Assembly: GCA_001899685.1 (NCBI GenBank)
Contig: MKWG01000043.1
Span: 248,001 to 312,000 of the forward strand
Length of the DNA: 64,000 nucleotides
Source of the DNA: Sphingobacteriales bacterium 44-15
GTDB taxonomy: Bacteria > Bacteroidota > Bacteroidia > Chitinophagales > Chitinophagaceae
Direction: 5' to 3'
In this document: positions 51,686 to 60,234 of the stretch, piece after piece
Numbering within the stretch: the first letter of the stretch is position 1
How the letters are laid out: every line of letters starts with the position of its first letter
The notes under the pieces: generated by a model
Databases searched by the model: none
The model's input: only the letters and a program-made list of their open reading frames with translations
What the model was told of the DNA's origin: nothing
Translations under genes and position numbers: made by a program

Positions 51686-53491
51686 CTAATTCAAATTGAT
51701 CACCCTGTCTTTTGCATATTTCACGCTGTAAGCAAACCTTATCTTCCTGCTTTCCCCGGGGGCAAGCTTTAATTTCCAGGTAAGGACACCGGTTTCTTTG
51801 TTTACATCAGCTCCGCCATCATTTGTTAATTCCGCTTCTATCTCTTTTGTGGAAGATATGGGGTATTGGTCTTTCAACAGCATATCCACCGAATCTTTCT
51901 TATTATTTTTTACGGTGATCTCGTAGGTTATTTTTTGCAGTGTGTTGCTGCCAAGGAATTTCACACTGCTGTAATCAACCAGCTTCTCTTTTTTGACTAC
52001 TACCCGTTTATCACGGCCGAGCGTAAGATTCAATGTATCAAAAGTTGAATTGGGGTCAATGAACGATTTGCCTACATAAGTGCCTTCAAATATTATATTG
52101 GCATCACCCGGCAGCAGGTTCAGCCTTTCCCATTCAGGCACTTCTGCCAGTAAATATGCGTCTTTATCAAGCCTGGGCGCCGAATAAAATTTATAATGCG
52201 CATCCACTTTGTATTCTTTCAGCATTGCCGTTTGTTCTTTGCCGTTAGTGGGCACGTCAAAAGGAATGTCGATATCAAAAGTTACATTCAGCTCATTGTC
52301 GCTGACAGATACATAATCTCCCAGCCCTTCTTTTAAAGTAACCACAACAGCTCCGCCTGCTGCCCTGGAGCCATACAGCGCGGTAGCGGCATCCGCTTTT
52401 AATACCTGCATATCTTTTATCGCCACTTTGTTAATTTTTTGAAACTCCTGTTTACTCATTTCCGCACCGTTTACAATGTATACCGGAAGCAGCCCGGTGT
52501 TATCCGCTTCTTCTTTTTTTGCGTTTCCATATCCTACCACTACTACATCACTTAAGCTATTCGTTCCTCTTAGTGTTATACCTGCTGCTTTTCCAGAAAG
52601 AGATTGCTCCATTACATTCACCGGGTTAATATAAGCCAGGAACCATGTATTTAATACCGGTGCATTGCCCCATTGATTGGGAACGGAAGTAGAGAGCGAT
52701 AATTTTACTTTCTTCCAGTCTATCCCCGTGGTTTGAGTGATCTTTGATTTGTACACCACTTTTAACGGGCTTTTTATATCGTCCACGCGAATATCATAAT
52801 AAGGGGTCCAGTAGGCATTGGGGGTAATATAAGCAATCGTAAAATCATATTTACCGCTTACGGCTGCGGATAGCTGCAGGGTGATGCGTCCCGTATTCCG
52901 GGTATTCTTTTTTTCTTCTTCTGCGACCTGGTCATTCACTCTCAGCAGTAATTCATTCCATTTTTTCTTTTTTTCATTTTGCTGCTTCAGCTCCTGCTGC
53001 AGTTCTGCGGATTTTGCTTTATAATAATCCATCAGCTTCATCAATTCAGCTACGCTCAGCCCGGTTTGCGAGCCTTTAATGTCTTTATTGGTTTTTAATA
53101 CATCAAGCAGGTCGGTAATAGTGGTAACCTGTGCCTGTATCTTCTGTAGTTCATCCGAAATTTTTTCAGCGGAATCCTTTAATTGCTGAATGGTTTGATT
53201 TGCCTGCGGCGTAACAAGGAAATTATTAGAAAACTCAACGCCCATAAGTGTTACGGCAGCGGGGCAACTGATCTGAATACTGTTGATGTCCACGGTATTA
53301 CTTATACCTTCAATGATCAGCTCACTGGCTCCCTGCTGAAGCTGGACACCGGCACTGTGCGTCATTTCCGCCCCATTGCGGTAAACGGTAACTGTTTTAA
53401 GCGAGGAGTTCACTTTCAATGGTGCATCGCCTGCCAGTACAAACAATGAGCACGATAAAGAGGCTAAAATGAATATTGTTGTTTTACACAT
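51686..53491 (-). CDS. DUF4139 (MuiA-like) exported protein with a SusC-plug-like insert
   Basis: A 601-residue protein from the ATG at 53491 (MCKTTIFILASLSC), with a signal peptide to about residue 21. An N-terminal domain (DUF4140 type, KTVTVYRNGAEMTHSAGV) is followed by a coiled coil (about 95-200) and the beta-rich DUF4139 domain (ITPNAYWTPYYDIRVDD ... CTERM FAYSVKYAKDRV). Between them, at about residues 295-390, is a stretch that looks like the plug of SusC-type receptors (SLSGKAAGITLRGTNSLS, VLKADAATALYGSRAAGG, VVVTLKEG). The function of DUF4139 proteins is unknown. A terminator-like hairpin with a T run ends right at the start codon. Confidence 0.85.
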   Translation of the reverse strand: MCKTTIFILASLSCSLFVLAGDAPLKVNSSLKTVTVYRNGAEMTHSAGVQLQQGASELIIEGISNTVDINSIQISCPAAVTLMGVEFSNNFLVTPQANQTIQQLKDSAEKISDELQKIQAQVTTITDLLDVLKTNKDIKGSQTGLSVAELMKLMDYYKAKSAELQQELKQQNEKKKKWNELLLRVNDQVAEEEKKNTRNTGRITLQLSAAVSGKYDFTIAYITPNAYWTPYYDIRVDDIKSPLKVVYKSKITQTTGIDWKKVKLSLSTSVPNQWGNAPVLNTWFLAYINPVNVMEQSLSGKAAGITLRGTNSLSDVVVVGYGNAKKEEADNTGLLPVYIVNGAEMSKQEFQKINKVAIKDMQVLKADAATALYGSRAAGGAVVVTLKEGLGDYVSVSDNELNVTFDIDIPFDVPTNGKEQTAMLKEYKVDAHYKFYSAPRLDKDAYLLAEVPEWERLNLLPGDANIIFEGTYVGKSFIDPNSTFDTLNLTLGRDKRVVVKKEKLVDYSSVKFLGSNTLQKITYEITVKNNKKDSVDMLLKDQYPISSTKEIEAELTNDGGADVNKETGVLTWKLKLAPGESRKIRFAYSVKYAKDRVINLN

Positions 53492-53492
53492 A

Positions 53493-53529
53493 AAAAAGGC
53501 TTTCCACACCAGATGCGGAAAGCCTTTTT
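53493..53529 (-). terminator. Terminator-like hairpin immediately before the DUF4139 start
   Basis: Perfect 13-bp arms AAAAAGGCTTTCC and GGAAAGCCTTTTT around an 11-base loop. On the minus strand the final T run is followed directly by the ATG at 53491. It is well placed to end the TIM-barrel transcript but would also act inside a DUF4139 leader starting upstream. Confidence 0.8.
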
Positions 53530-53559
53530 ATTACATAAGGCTGAAAATTTTATTTATGA

Positions 53560-53622
53560 GTTACAGGTTTCAGGCTATCCCTGCAACATGTAACCTGTAA
53601 CTTGCAACCTCCCATTCCCTAA
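53560..53622. repeat. Heptad-word array, GTTACAG/CTGTAAC vocabulary
   Basis: Nine units from GTTACAG and GTTTCAG to ATGTAAC, CTGTAAC and TTGCAAC. The last unit contains the stop codon of the TIM-barrel gene. Confidence 0.7.
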
Positions 53623-54515
53623 TCAAAAATCTTTTTCATCCCGTCAATGATCACTTTCAACCTTTCCCTCTCTCCACCCGGTACTTCTGCGGAAGCCCAG
53701 CCGTTGTACCCTATTTTCCCCAGGGCTTCCACAATTACAGGCCAGTTATTATCTCCTTCCATGAGCTCCACATCAAAACCTTTCCACAGTCCCTCGTCAT
53801 TTTGCTTTTTGCGGCTGTATTCTTTTACATCTAATTTCATGATCCTTTTGTTCAGTATCTCGATCCACTGTTCCGGCCAGCCATAGCGGAGGATATTGCC
53901 GATATCAAAATACCAGCCTACCAGCGGGTGGTTGATCTCATCCACATATCTTGCCGCTTCCAGCGGGCTGATCAGGAAATTATTCCATACATTTTCGATG
54001 GCTATCTTAATGCCTGTTTTTTCGGCATACGGAATGAGATTACGGATCTCTTTTTGCGTGCGGGTATATGCGTCGGCATAGCTGATCTTGTCGTTCACCA
54101 CTCCTGCCACCAGCAGCACCGTGGTACCGCCATACATCTTACAATCATTGAGCGACTGTATTACAGTATTGAAACATTTTTGTCTTACAGCCGGATCAGG
54201 AGAGGACAGCGGAGATTTCCAGTGCTCGGAGTTGACCACGCCGGGGATAAGCAGCCCTGTCTTATCACGCGCTGCAAGAATTTCTTTATGATCATAATTG
54301 TGCGGTGAGCTGAACTCCACGCCATCATACCCCAATTCTTTAAGCATCTTAAATTTATCCATCAGCGGCATATCACCCTTCACCATTTCTATCTTTAAGC
54401 TCTTTTTTATTTTAGGCTTGAAAGCTTTTTGCTGCACTGCTGCTGCTGACGGGAAACCAATACCTGCCCCTGCGGCAATAAGGCTGCTGTTTTTAATGAA
54501 TGCTCGTCTTTGCAT
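53619..54515 (-). CDS. Sugar phosphate isomerase/epimerase-like TIM-barrel protein, Tat-exported
   Basis: A 298-residue protein with a Tat motif (QRRAFIKNSSLIAAG) and a xylose-isomerase-like TIM barrel. Metal-ligand glutamates and histidines are seen in DGVEFSSPHNYDH, IAIENVWNNFL, WYFDIGN and WASAEVPGGERER. Homologues epimerise or isomerise sugars, inosose or hydroxypyruvate. The start lies 5 bp after the upstream Gfo/Idh gene's stop (54521), so they form one operon, as often seen in Bacteroidota. The substrate is unknown and is presumably the same compound the oxidoreductase handles. Confidence 0.9.
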   Translation of the reverse strand: MQRRAFIKNSSLIAAGAGIGFPSAAAVQQKAFKPKIKKSLKIEMVKGDMPLMDKFKMLKELGYDGVEFSSPHNYDHKEILAARDKTGLLIPGVVNSEHWKSPLSSPDPAVRQKCFNTVIQSLNDCKMYGGTTVLLVAGVVNDKISYADAYTRTQKEIRNLIPYAEKTGIKIAIENVWNNFLISPLEAARYVDEINHPLVGWYFDIGNILRYGWPEQWIEILNKRIMKLDVKEYSRKKQNDEGLWKGFDVELMEGDNNWPVIVEALGKIGYNGWASAEVPGGERERLKVIIDGMKKIFD

Positions 54516-54520
54516 ATTGT

Positions 54521-55825
54521 TTATTTGAAGGGAGTGATGCCCGGCATTGCCACCGGGGTCACAGGAATGTTCAGGTTGAAATTATAGTTATCAATGGATG
54601 GTCCCAGTTGTTCGGTAGAATTCATTGCTTCTTCCCAGGTGATCTTTTTGCCGGTATAGGCAACCATTCTCCCGAGTATCGCTATCATGGTGCTCAGCGC
54701 CTCGTCTTCACCCTGGCTGATGGTTTTACCTTTCCTGATAGCAGCAAACAATTCATCATGCTCTGTCTGGTACATATCATTTTGTTTCCCGTCATAAGTC
54801 CATATTTTGCTGCCGGTAGTGATCGTATGCACATTGGAGGAGCAGTTTACCATTGCCCTTCCTTTAGTGCCCAGGGATTCTACTGCATAGCTGTTTTCGC
54901 AACCCGCCTGCTGCCTGGAAAGATGAAATCCCTTCGCCCCGTCTGCAAACTCGTAGGTGATGGCAAAATGATCATAGATATTACCGTTCTTATCTCCCGT
55001 TCTTACCTGCCTTCCACCCGTACCTACAGCACTTATGGGTAGCTGATCACCATAAGCCCAGCGCATCATATCCACGCTGTGCACGGCCTGTTCTACTATA
55101 TGATCTCCCGACAGCCAGTTGAAGAAAGGCCAGTTGCGGAGCTGCCATTCTGCATTATCAAGCTGCGGGTGCTCAGGCTGGTAGCTGCGATAGGTGGCGC
55201 CTGTATTATATGTGTTGTATACTGCCATTATCTTTCCTATGGCGCCATCATTGATCTTTCCGAAAGTGGCCCGCTTGGGCTCATGAAAGCGCCAGCAAAA
55301 GCCGGAAAGAATGCTTACGTTTTTTGCTTTGGCTTTTTTTGCCGCATCTAAGAAACGCTTTAGTCCCGGAGTGTCAACAGCTACAGGTTTTTCACAAAAG
55401 ACATGCTTACCCGCTTCTACGGCAGCCTCAATATGAAGCGGTCTGAAACAGGGCGTGGTAGCCAGTATCACCACGTCTACTCCCGATGCCAGTACTTTTT
55501 TATAGGCATCAAACCCGATATACTGATGCTCCGGGCTCACATTGGCTTTATCACCGTGAAGCTCTTTCAGGTTGGCCAATGATTTTTGTAAATGATCGTC
55601 AAACAGGTCTGCCATAGCATGCAGTACTACATTGGGATCTGCATTTAATGCCTGGTTGGCGGCCCCTGAACCCCTGCCACCGCAGCCTATAAGGCCTACT
55701 TTCAACGTATCTGCATTTGTTTTCCGGGAGGCAGGATGGGCATGAATAATGTTAAAAGGCAGTGCTCCTGCTGTAACTGCCATGCCGGATAGTTTAAGGA
55801 ATGTCCTTCTTTTTTGTTTATTCAT
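54521..55825 (-). CDS. Gfo/Idh/MocA-family oxidoreductase, Tat-exported
   Basis: A 434-residue protein from the ATG at 55825 (MNKQKRRTFLKLSG), with Tat motif KRRTFLK. NAD binding is at LKVGLIGCGGRGSGAANQAL, the EKP-type motif at FCEKPVAVDTPGLKRFL and further conserved blocks at SGFCWRFHEPKRATF and GDHIVEQAVHSVDMMRWAYG. An in-frame ATG nine bases upstream is also possible. It is the first gene of a pair with the TIM-barrel protein. Together they suggest a periplasmic oxidation/epimerisation of a sugar. Divergent from the GH29 fucosidase, with a heptad array between. Confidence 0.92.
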   Translation of the reverse strand: MNKQKRRTFLKLSGMAVTAGALPFNIIHAHPASRKTNADTLKVGLIGCGGRGSGAANQALNADPNVVLHAMADLFDDHLQKSLANLKELHGDKANVSPEHQYIGFDAYKKVLASGVDVVILATTPCFRPLHIEAAVEAGKHVFCEKPVAVDTPGLKRFLDAAKKAKAKNVSILSGFCWRFHEPKRATFGKINDGAIGKIMAVYNTYNTGATYRSYQPEHPQLDNAEWQLRNWPFFNWLSGDHIVEQAVHSVDMMRWAYGDQLPISAVGTGGRQVRTGDKNGNIYDHFAITYEFADGAKGFHLSRQQAGCENSYAVESLGTKGRAMVNCSSNVHTITTGSKIWTYDGKQNDMYQTEHDELFAAIRKGKTISQGEDEALSTMIAILGRMVAYTGKKITWEEAMNSTEQLGPSIDNYNFNLNIPVTPVAMPGITPFK

Positions 55826-55890
55826 CTGCAACAAGCATTTTATGAGAAACGCAATTTAGAATTTATTTGCGGAAATACTGGATGGTTTGG

Positions 55891-55960
55891 GAGAAAAAGG
55901 GGAAGAAGGAAGGGGTAAGGGGTAGGGTGAACCCCTGTAACTTGAAACCTGTAACCCGCA
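55891..55960. repeat. Heptad-word array (10 units)
   Basis: From GAGAAAA and AGGGGAA through GGGGTAA and GGGGTAG to CCCTGTA, ACTTGAA and ACCTGTA. It joins the GGGATAA and GTAAC vocabularies in one array between two divergent genes. Confidence 0.65.
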
Positions 55961-56029
55961 TTTACAAAGTTCTCAAATCTCAAATTCCTTTTATCTTCGC
56001 AACCGGCAGCAGCACTAAATCTTACTACA

Positions 56030-57454
56030 ATGAAACATTTATCCATCACTGCAGTTTCCCTGGTACTGTCTTTAAGCGTATTAGCCCAGCATAAGAAATA
56101 TGTGGCGCCTACTGATACCGCTGTACTTGGCAGCTTAGACAAATGGCAGGATATGAAATTTGGACTGTTTATGCATTGGGGCACTTACAGCCAGTGGGGA
56201 ATTGTGGAGAGCTGGAGCATTTGCCCGGAAGATGAGGGATGGACGCAGCGGAAGGGTCCCTATTCTCAGAATTATTTTGAATACGTAAAGGCATACGAAA
56301 ATTTACAAACAACATTCAACCCGGTAAAATTCAATCCTGAAAAATGGGCTGAAGCCGCTAAAGCAGCCGGAATGAAATATGTGATCTTTACCACAAAGCA
56401 TCATGACGGGTTTTGCATGTTTGATACCAAACAAACAGATTATAAGATCACCGGCAGCAAAACACCGTTTTCTTCAGATCCCAGGAGCAATGTGACCAAA
56501 GAGATCTTTAATACCTTCCGCAAGGATGGATTTTCTGTTGGCGCATACTTTTCAAAGCCCGACTGGCATAGTAACGATTATTGGTGGTCTTATTTCCCGC
56601 CCAAAGACCGTAATGTGAATTATGACCCTGAAAAATATCCCAAACGCTGGCAGGCATTTAAAGATTTTACCTACAACCAGATAAAAGAGCTGATGAGCGA
56701 ATATGGAAAGGTAGATATACTCTGGCTTGACGGCGGCTGGGTAAGACCGTTAGAGACAGTAGACAGATCTGTTGAATGGCAGCGCGGTATAAAAACCAAC
56801 CAGGATATTGACATGAAGCATATAGCGGAAATGGCAAGAGGCTACCAGCCGGGGTTGCTTATTGTAGACCGTACTGTTACCGGTCCTTATGAGAACTACA
56901 CCACACCGGAGCAGGAGATCCCTCATGAGCTTTTGCCTTATCCCTGGGAAAGCTGTATCACCATGGGCAATTCGTGGAGCTATGTGCCCAACGATCATTA
57001 TAAGTCGGCTCAAAAGATTGTACAAATGCTCATCAGGATCGTATCCCGTGGCGGCAACCTGCTGCTTAATATCGGCCCGGGTCCCGATGGGGACTGGGAT
57101 CCCGTAGCTTATAGCAGGTTGCAGGAGATAGGGGCATGGATGAAAATAAACGGCGGGGCGATACACAGATCAAAGCCGCTTGAGCCATACGAACAGGGCA
57201 ATATTCATTTTACCCAATCCAAAGACGGTAAAACAAAATATGTTTTTTATCTCTCCGAACAGGATGATGTAAAGCTGCCATCAGAAGTGATTATCAAAAA
57301 TTTTCCTGTTGCCAAAGGAAGCACAATCAGCCTGCTGGGAACAGGAGCCAAACTAAAATGGAAATCAGAAAATGATGCTGTAACAATTATGATACCCGCG
57401 CTGGTACAAACTAAATGGCAGGGGAAATATGCGGCAGTATTTAAGATTGATTGA
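56030..57454 (+). CDS. GH29 alpha-L-fucosidase, secreted
   Basis: A 474-residue enzyme with a signal peptide (to VLAQ, residue 19). GH29 marks are KFGLFMHWGTYSQWG, KYVIFTTKHHDGFCMFDTKQT, VGAYFSKPDWH and the nucleophile region KVDILWLDGGWV with D234. The C-terminal part (about 380-474) is a small beta domain. It removes terminal alpha-linked fucose from glycans in the periplasm or outside. An upstream Bacteroidota-like -7 element (TATCTTCG, near 55991) is weak. It is divergent from a Gfo/Idh-isomerase pair, a possible consumer of the released sugar. Confidence 0.95.
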   Translation: MKHLSITAVSLVLSLSVLAQHKKYVAPTDTAVLGSLDKWQDMKFGLFMHWGTYSQWGIVESWSICPEDEGWTQRKGPYSQNYFEYVKAYENLQTTFNPVKFNPEKWAEAAKAAGMKYVIFTTKHHDGFCMFDTKQTDYKITGSKTPFSSDPRSNVTKEIFNTFRKDGFSVGAYFSKPDWHSNDYWWSYFPPKDRNVNYDPEKYPKRWQAFKDFTYNQIKELMSEYGKVDILWLDGGWVRPLETVDRSVEWQRGIKTNQDIDMKHIAEMARGYQPGLLIVDRTVTGPYENYTTPEQEIPHELLPYPWESCITMGNSWSYVPNDHYKSAQKIVQMLIRIVSRGGNLLLNIGPGPDGDWDPVAYSRLQEIGAWMKINGGAIHRSKPLEPYEQGNIHFTQSKDGKTKYVFYLSEQDDVKLPSEVIIKNFPVAKGSTISLLGTGAKLKWKSENDAVTIMIPALVQTKWQGKYAAVFKID

Positions 57455-57503
57455 GGGATAAGGGGGGTAAGGGATAAGGCGGAAGGCCTTACCCCTTACC
57501 CCC
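57455..57503. repeat. Heptad-word array filling a convergent spacer
   Basis: Units GGGATAA, GGGGTAA, GGGATAA, GGCGGAA, GGCCTTA, CCCCTTA starting directly after the GH29 stop. The stop codon of the convergent flavoprotein lies inside a CCCCTTA unit. The two halves form a strong stem. Confidence 0.75.
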
Positions 57504-58737
57504 GACTCCCCACACCTCTTCCCGCTATCCAGCCGCTTGTCCAGGCGTGCTGAAAATTAAAGCCGCCGGTAATACCGTCTACATCCAGCACTTCCCCGGC
57601 AAAGTAAATACCGGGTTGCTTTTTACTTTGCATGGTATGCACGTCCACTTCCGATAATGCTACTCCACCGCAGGTAACAAATTCTTCTTTGAAAGTCGTT
57701 TTCCCTTTTACTTCAAATTCCTGCATGGTAAGCAACCGCATCAGTTCATTTTGCTGTTTGCCCGGAAGGCTGCTCCATCGCTGTTCCTTATCAATACCTG
57801 CCTGGTCAAGCAAATACTGCCATAGCCTTGCCGGCAAGGCAAAAGGATTGCCTGCATGCATTTTCCGGGCGGCGTGCTGTAGCCGCAGGTCATTCCATTC
57901 CTGCCTCAGTAAATGTTCAGTATACCGGGGCAGCCAGTTTACAGCTATCTCAAAATGATAATGCCGTTCGGATAATTCTTTTGCGCCCCATGCGCTCAGC
58001 CGGAGTATAACAGGACCACTCATACCCCAATGAGTGATCAACAGCGGGCCCTGTTCTTTTAAGTTTGTGCCCTTTATTTTTACAACAGCATCGGGTACGC
58101 TTATCCCCATCAGCGCCGTAACAGCGTTCCCTGGCATATTAAAAGTGAATAAGGAAGGCAATGGTGAATGAATGGTATGTCCCAATGCTCTTATCCATTC
58201 AAACCGGGCGTCTTTGGGATAGCCGCCGCAGGCAACGCAAACAAAATCGGCAAAGAGCTTTTCGCGTCCGGCTATGTGCAGGTAAAACCCTGTATTACCA
58301 TCACCGGCAGCAGCTTCTACAGCGCTTACGCCTGCATTGGTAACAATCTCCACATGATGTAAGGCAGCTTCTTTAAGCAGGCATTCCACAATAGTTGACG
58401 AGGTATCGGTAACAGGGAACATTCTCCCGTCGTCCTCAGTTTTCAATGCTACGCCACGCTCCAGGAACCAGGCAATAGTATCCCGGGTAAAGAACCGGTG
58501 AAAAGCTTTTCTCACAAAATGCATACCCCTCGGGTATTTCCTGATCATCTCCTCAATATCAAAGCATGCATGTGTAACATTGCACCTGCCTCCTCCGCTG
58601 ACGCTGACCTTTGATAACAGCTTACTGCTTTTTTCCAGTATCGTTACTTTCAGACCGGGACTCATCGCTGAAGCATTGATCGCCGTAAAAAATCCGGCAG
58701 CTCCTCCGCCTATGACCACCAAATGTTTTTGCTTCAT
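57496..58737 (-). CDS. YhiN/HI0933-type flavoprotein
   Basis: A 413-residue FAD-binding protein. It has the dinucleotide motif VVIGGGAAGFFTAINA at the start, SGGGRCNVTHA (residues 47-57), and the C-terminal GIYFAGEVLDVDGITGGFNFQHAWTSG block. The middle domain has GMSGPVILRLSAWGA. The family is widespread; the biochemical role is unsettled, with tRNA or redox functions suggested for relatives. Length is normal. The stop codon lies within a heptad array shared with the convergent fucosidase gene. Confidence 0.92.
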   Translation of the reverse strand: MKQKHLVVIGGGAAGFFTAINASAMSPGLKVTILEKSSKLLSKVSVSGGGRCNVTHACFDIEEMIRKYPRGMHFVRKAFHRFFTRDTIAWFLERGVALKTEDDGRMFPVTDTSSTIVECLLKEAALHHVEIVTNAGVSAVEAAAGDGNTGFYLHIAGREKLFADFVCVACGGYPKDARFEWIRALGHTIHSPLPSLFTFNMPGNAVTALMGISVPDAVVKIKGTNLKEQGPLLITHWGMSGPVILRLSAWGAKELSERHYHFEIAVNWLPRYTEHLLRQEWNDLRLQHAARKMHAGNPFALPARLWQYLLDQAGIDKEQRWSSLPGKQQNELMRLLTMQEFEVKGKTTFKEEFVTCGGVALSEVDVHTMQSKKQPGIYFAGEVLDVDGITGGFNFQHAWTSGWIAGRGVGSRG

Positions 58738-58790
58738 CTTATTTTTATTAATTTACCCTCAGGAGGCATTTTAAATTAAAACTATCATTT

Positions 58791-59966
58791 TTGTTTTATC
58801 ACTGTATAAAATTTCTTGCCCGGTGTTGCATGCTGTTTTTTTTCAGGAAAAAAATGGTATGCGGCGATTCACTTCGTTCGCTGCGCGGACCGGCTATTAT
58901 CGCAGCCAATCACCCCAACTCAATGATGGATGCCATTGCGATCGGCTGCTCGTGCAGGCAACCGGTCCATTTTACGATCCGGAGCGATATGTTCAACAAT
59001 AAACTGTTCAATTTTTTGCTGAAACGCCTGAACGGAATTCCAATATACCGGGTATCGGAAGAAAAAGGCAGAATGCGGGATAATTTTTCTACTATAGCAT
59101 ATTGCAAATCTGTTTTACAGCAAAACGGGATCATCATCATTTTCGCCGAGGGTGTTACACTGCACGACTGGGAATTAAAACCGGTCAAAAGCGGACCTTC
59201 AAAGATCATATTGCATGCCTTAACAGATGCCCGGCTGAAAGAAACCCTGCAGGTGCTACCCGCAGGAATTACCTACAGCAGCTACAGCCATTCTTCCAAA
59301 ACTATCATTATACAGGCAGGGAACATTATTTACCCCGGCCGGATCACTGCCGCCACCGCAGGGAAATGGAAACTTTCTTTTAATGATATGCTTCAAAAAA
59401 GCTTACAACCACTGATCCCGGAAATGACTTCGGGCAATGCAGCAAACATAGCATTATGGGAAAGTATGCTCACACAGGCACCCCGGTATATTGACTGTTC
59501 AAAAAATGTGCGGCTTCTGCATAGCGCAGGGAAAAAGATCTCTCAGCCCGGCTTTCATTCACCTGTAACACCCATGCCCACACGAAGATACTGGTCGGAC
59601 GGCAGAGCGGGTCTTATTAAGGACATCATTACTGCTGTTATCCTTTTTATCCCGGCGCTGGCCGGCCTTGTGCTAAACGGGGCATTTTATTTTCCGCTCC
59701 GAAACCGGACCCGTGCCAAAACAAAGAACACTATCTTCTATGACTCTTTATTGTTTGGATTGCTCACTATACTTTACCCGTTATACATCTTGCTGCTGTC
59801 GCTGGTATTGTATTTCACAGTACATATACCAGTATGGATATGGATAATTGCCATCCCGGTGACCGCATTGTGCACTGCCCGATGGTGGGTATTGCTGCAG
59901 AAGATCAGCAGCTATTCTATAATGAAAAAAGAAGAGATTGTTTTTTTAAAAGGATTTTTTAGCTGA
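58791..59966 (+). CDS. PlsC-like acyltransferase with C-terminal membrane helices
   Basis: A 391-residue protein, tentatively read from TTG at 58791. The acyltransferase block starts with AIIAANHPNSMMDAIA, where NHPNSMMD is the family's HX4D motif, followed by GIPIYRVSEEKGRMRDN and IIIFAEGVTLHDWELKP. The C-terminal ~110 residues hold three hydrophobic helices, typical of Bacteroidota glycerol-3-phosphate/lysophosphatidate acyltransferases. The start is uncertain: the next ATGs are at residues 14 and 22, and an AGGAGG at 58761 has no in-frame start at the right distance. A cytoplasmic membrane lipid enzyme is likely. Confidence 0.85.
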   Translation: MFYHCIKFLARCCMLFFFRKKMVCGDSLRSLRGPAIIAANHPNSMMDAIAIGCSCRQPVHFTIRSDMFNNKLFNFLLKRLNGIPIYRVSEEKGRMRDNFSTIAYCKSVLQQNGIIIIFAEGVTLHDWELKPVKSGPSKIILHALTDARLKETLQVLPAGITYSSYSHSSKTIIIQAGNIIYPGRITAATAGKWKLSFNDMLQKSLQPLIPEMTSGNAANIALWESMLTQAPRYIDCSKNVRLLHSAGKKISQPGFHSPVTPMPTRRYWSDGRAGLIKDIITAVILFIPALAGLVLNGAFYFPLRNRTRAKTKNTIFYDSLLFGLLTILYPLYILLLSLVLYFTVHIPVWIWIIAIPVTALCTARWWVLLQKISSYSIMKKEEIVFLKGFFS

Positions 59967-60009
59967 TGACACAAATTCCATTGCTTCATCCGTCTATTCT
60001 GTACAACAA

Positions 60010-60191
60010 GATAGCCACAAATTCCGGCGGTCCACAAGCGGACTGATTTATAAATACAATAGCCACGAATGCACAAATATATAATGCATTTTGATTCCTT
60101 TATTCGTGCATCCGTGGCCGTATCTTCTTCTCTTGTACAGAATGCACGAATGAGTTTTTTCTGTTGACCATAATTCGTGCATTTGTGACTA
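60010..60191. repeat. Hairpin repeat of CACGAAT words, copy 2
   Basis: 60010-60078 aligns with 33019-33088 with few differences, including the GGTCC-CAAGCGGACTGATTTATAAA stretch. The right side is diverged: TATTCGTGCATCCGTGGCC at 60100-60118 and a second pair at 60139-60191. It lies between two convergent genes. Confidence 0.8.
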
Positions 60192-60234
60192 TCCTTTTCT
60201 AAGATACCGCATATTCCGGTAGAACAGCGACAGG

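Noticed and set aside
58761-58766. AGGAGG as a Shine-Dalgarno for the acyltransferase gene
   Set aside because: No in-frame start codon lies 5-10 bases downstream. The nearest candidate (TTG) is 25 bases away, and other genes here lack such sites.
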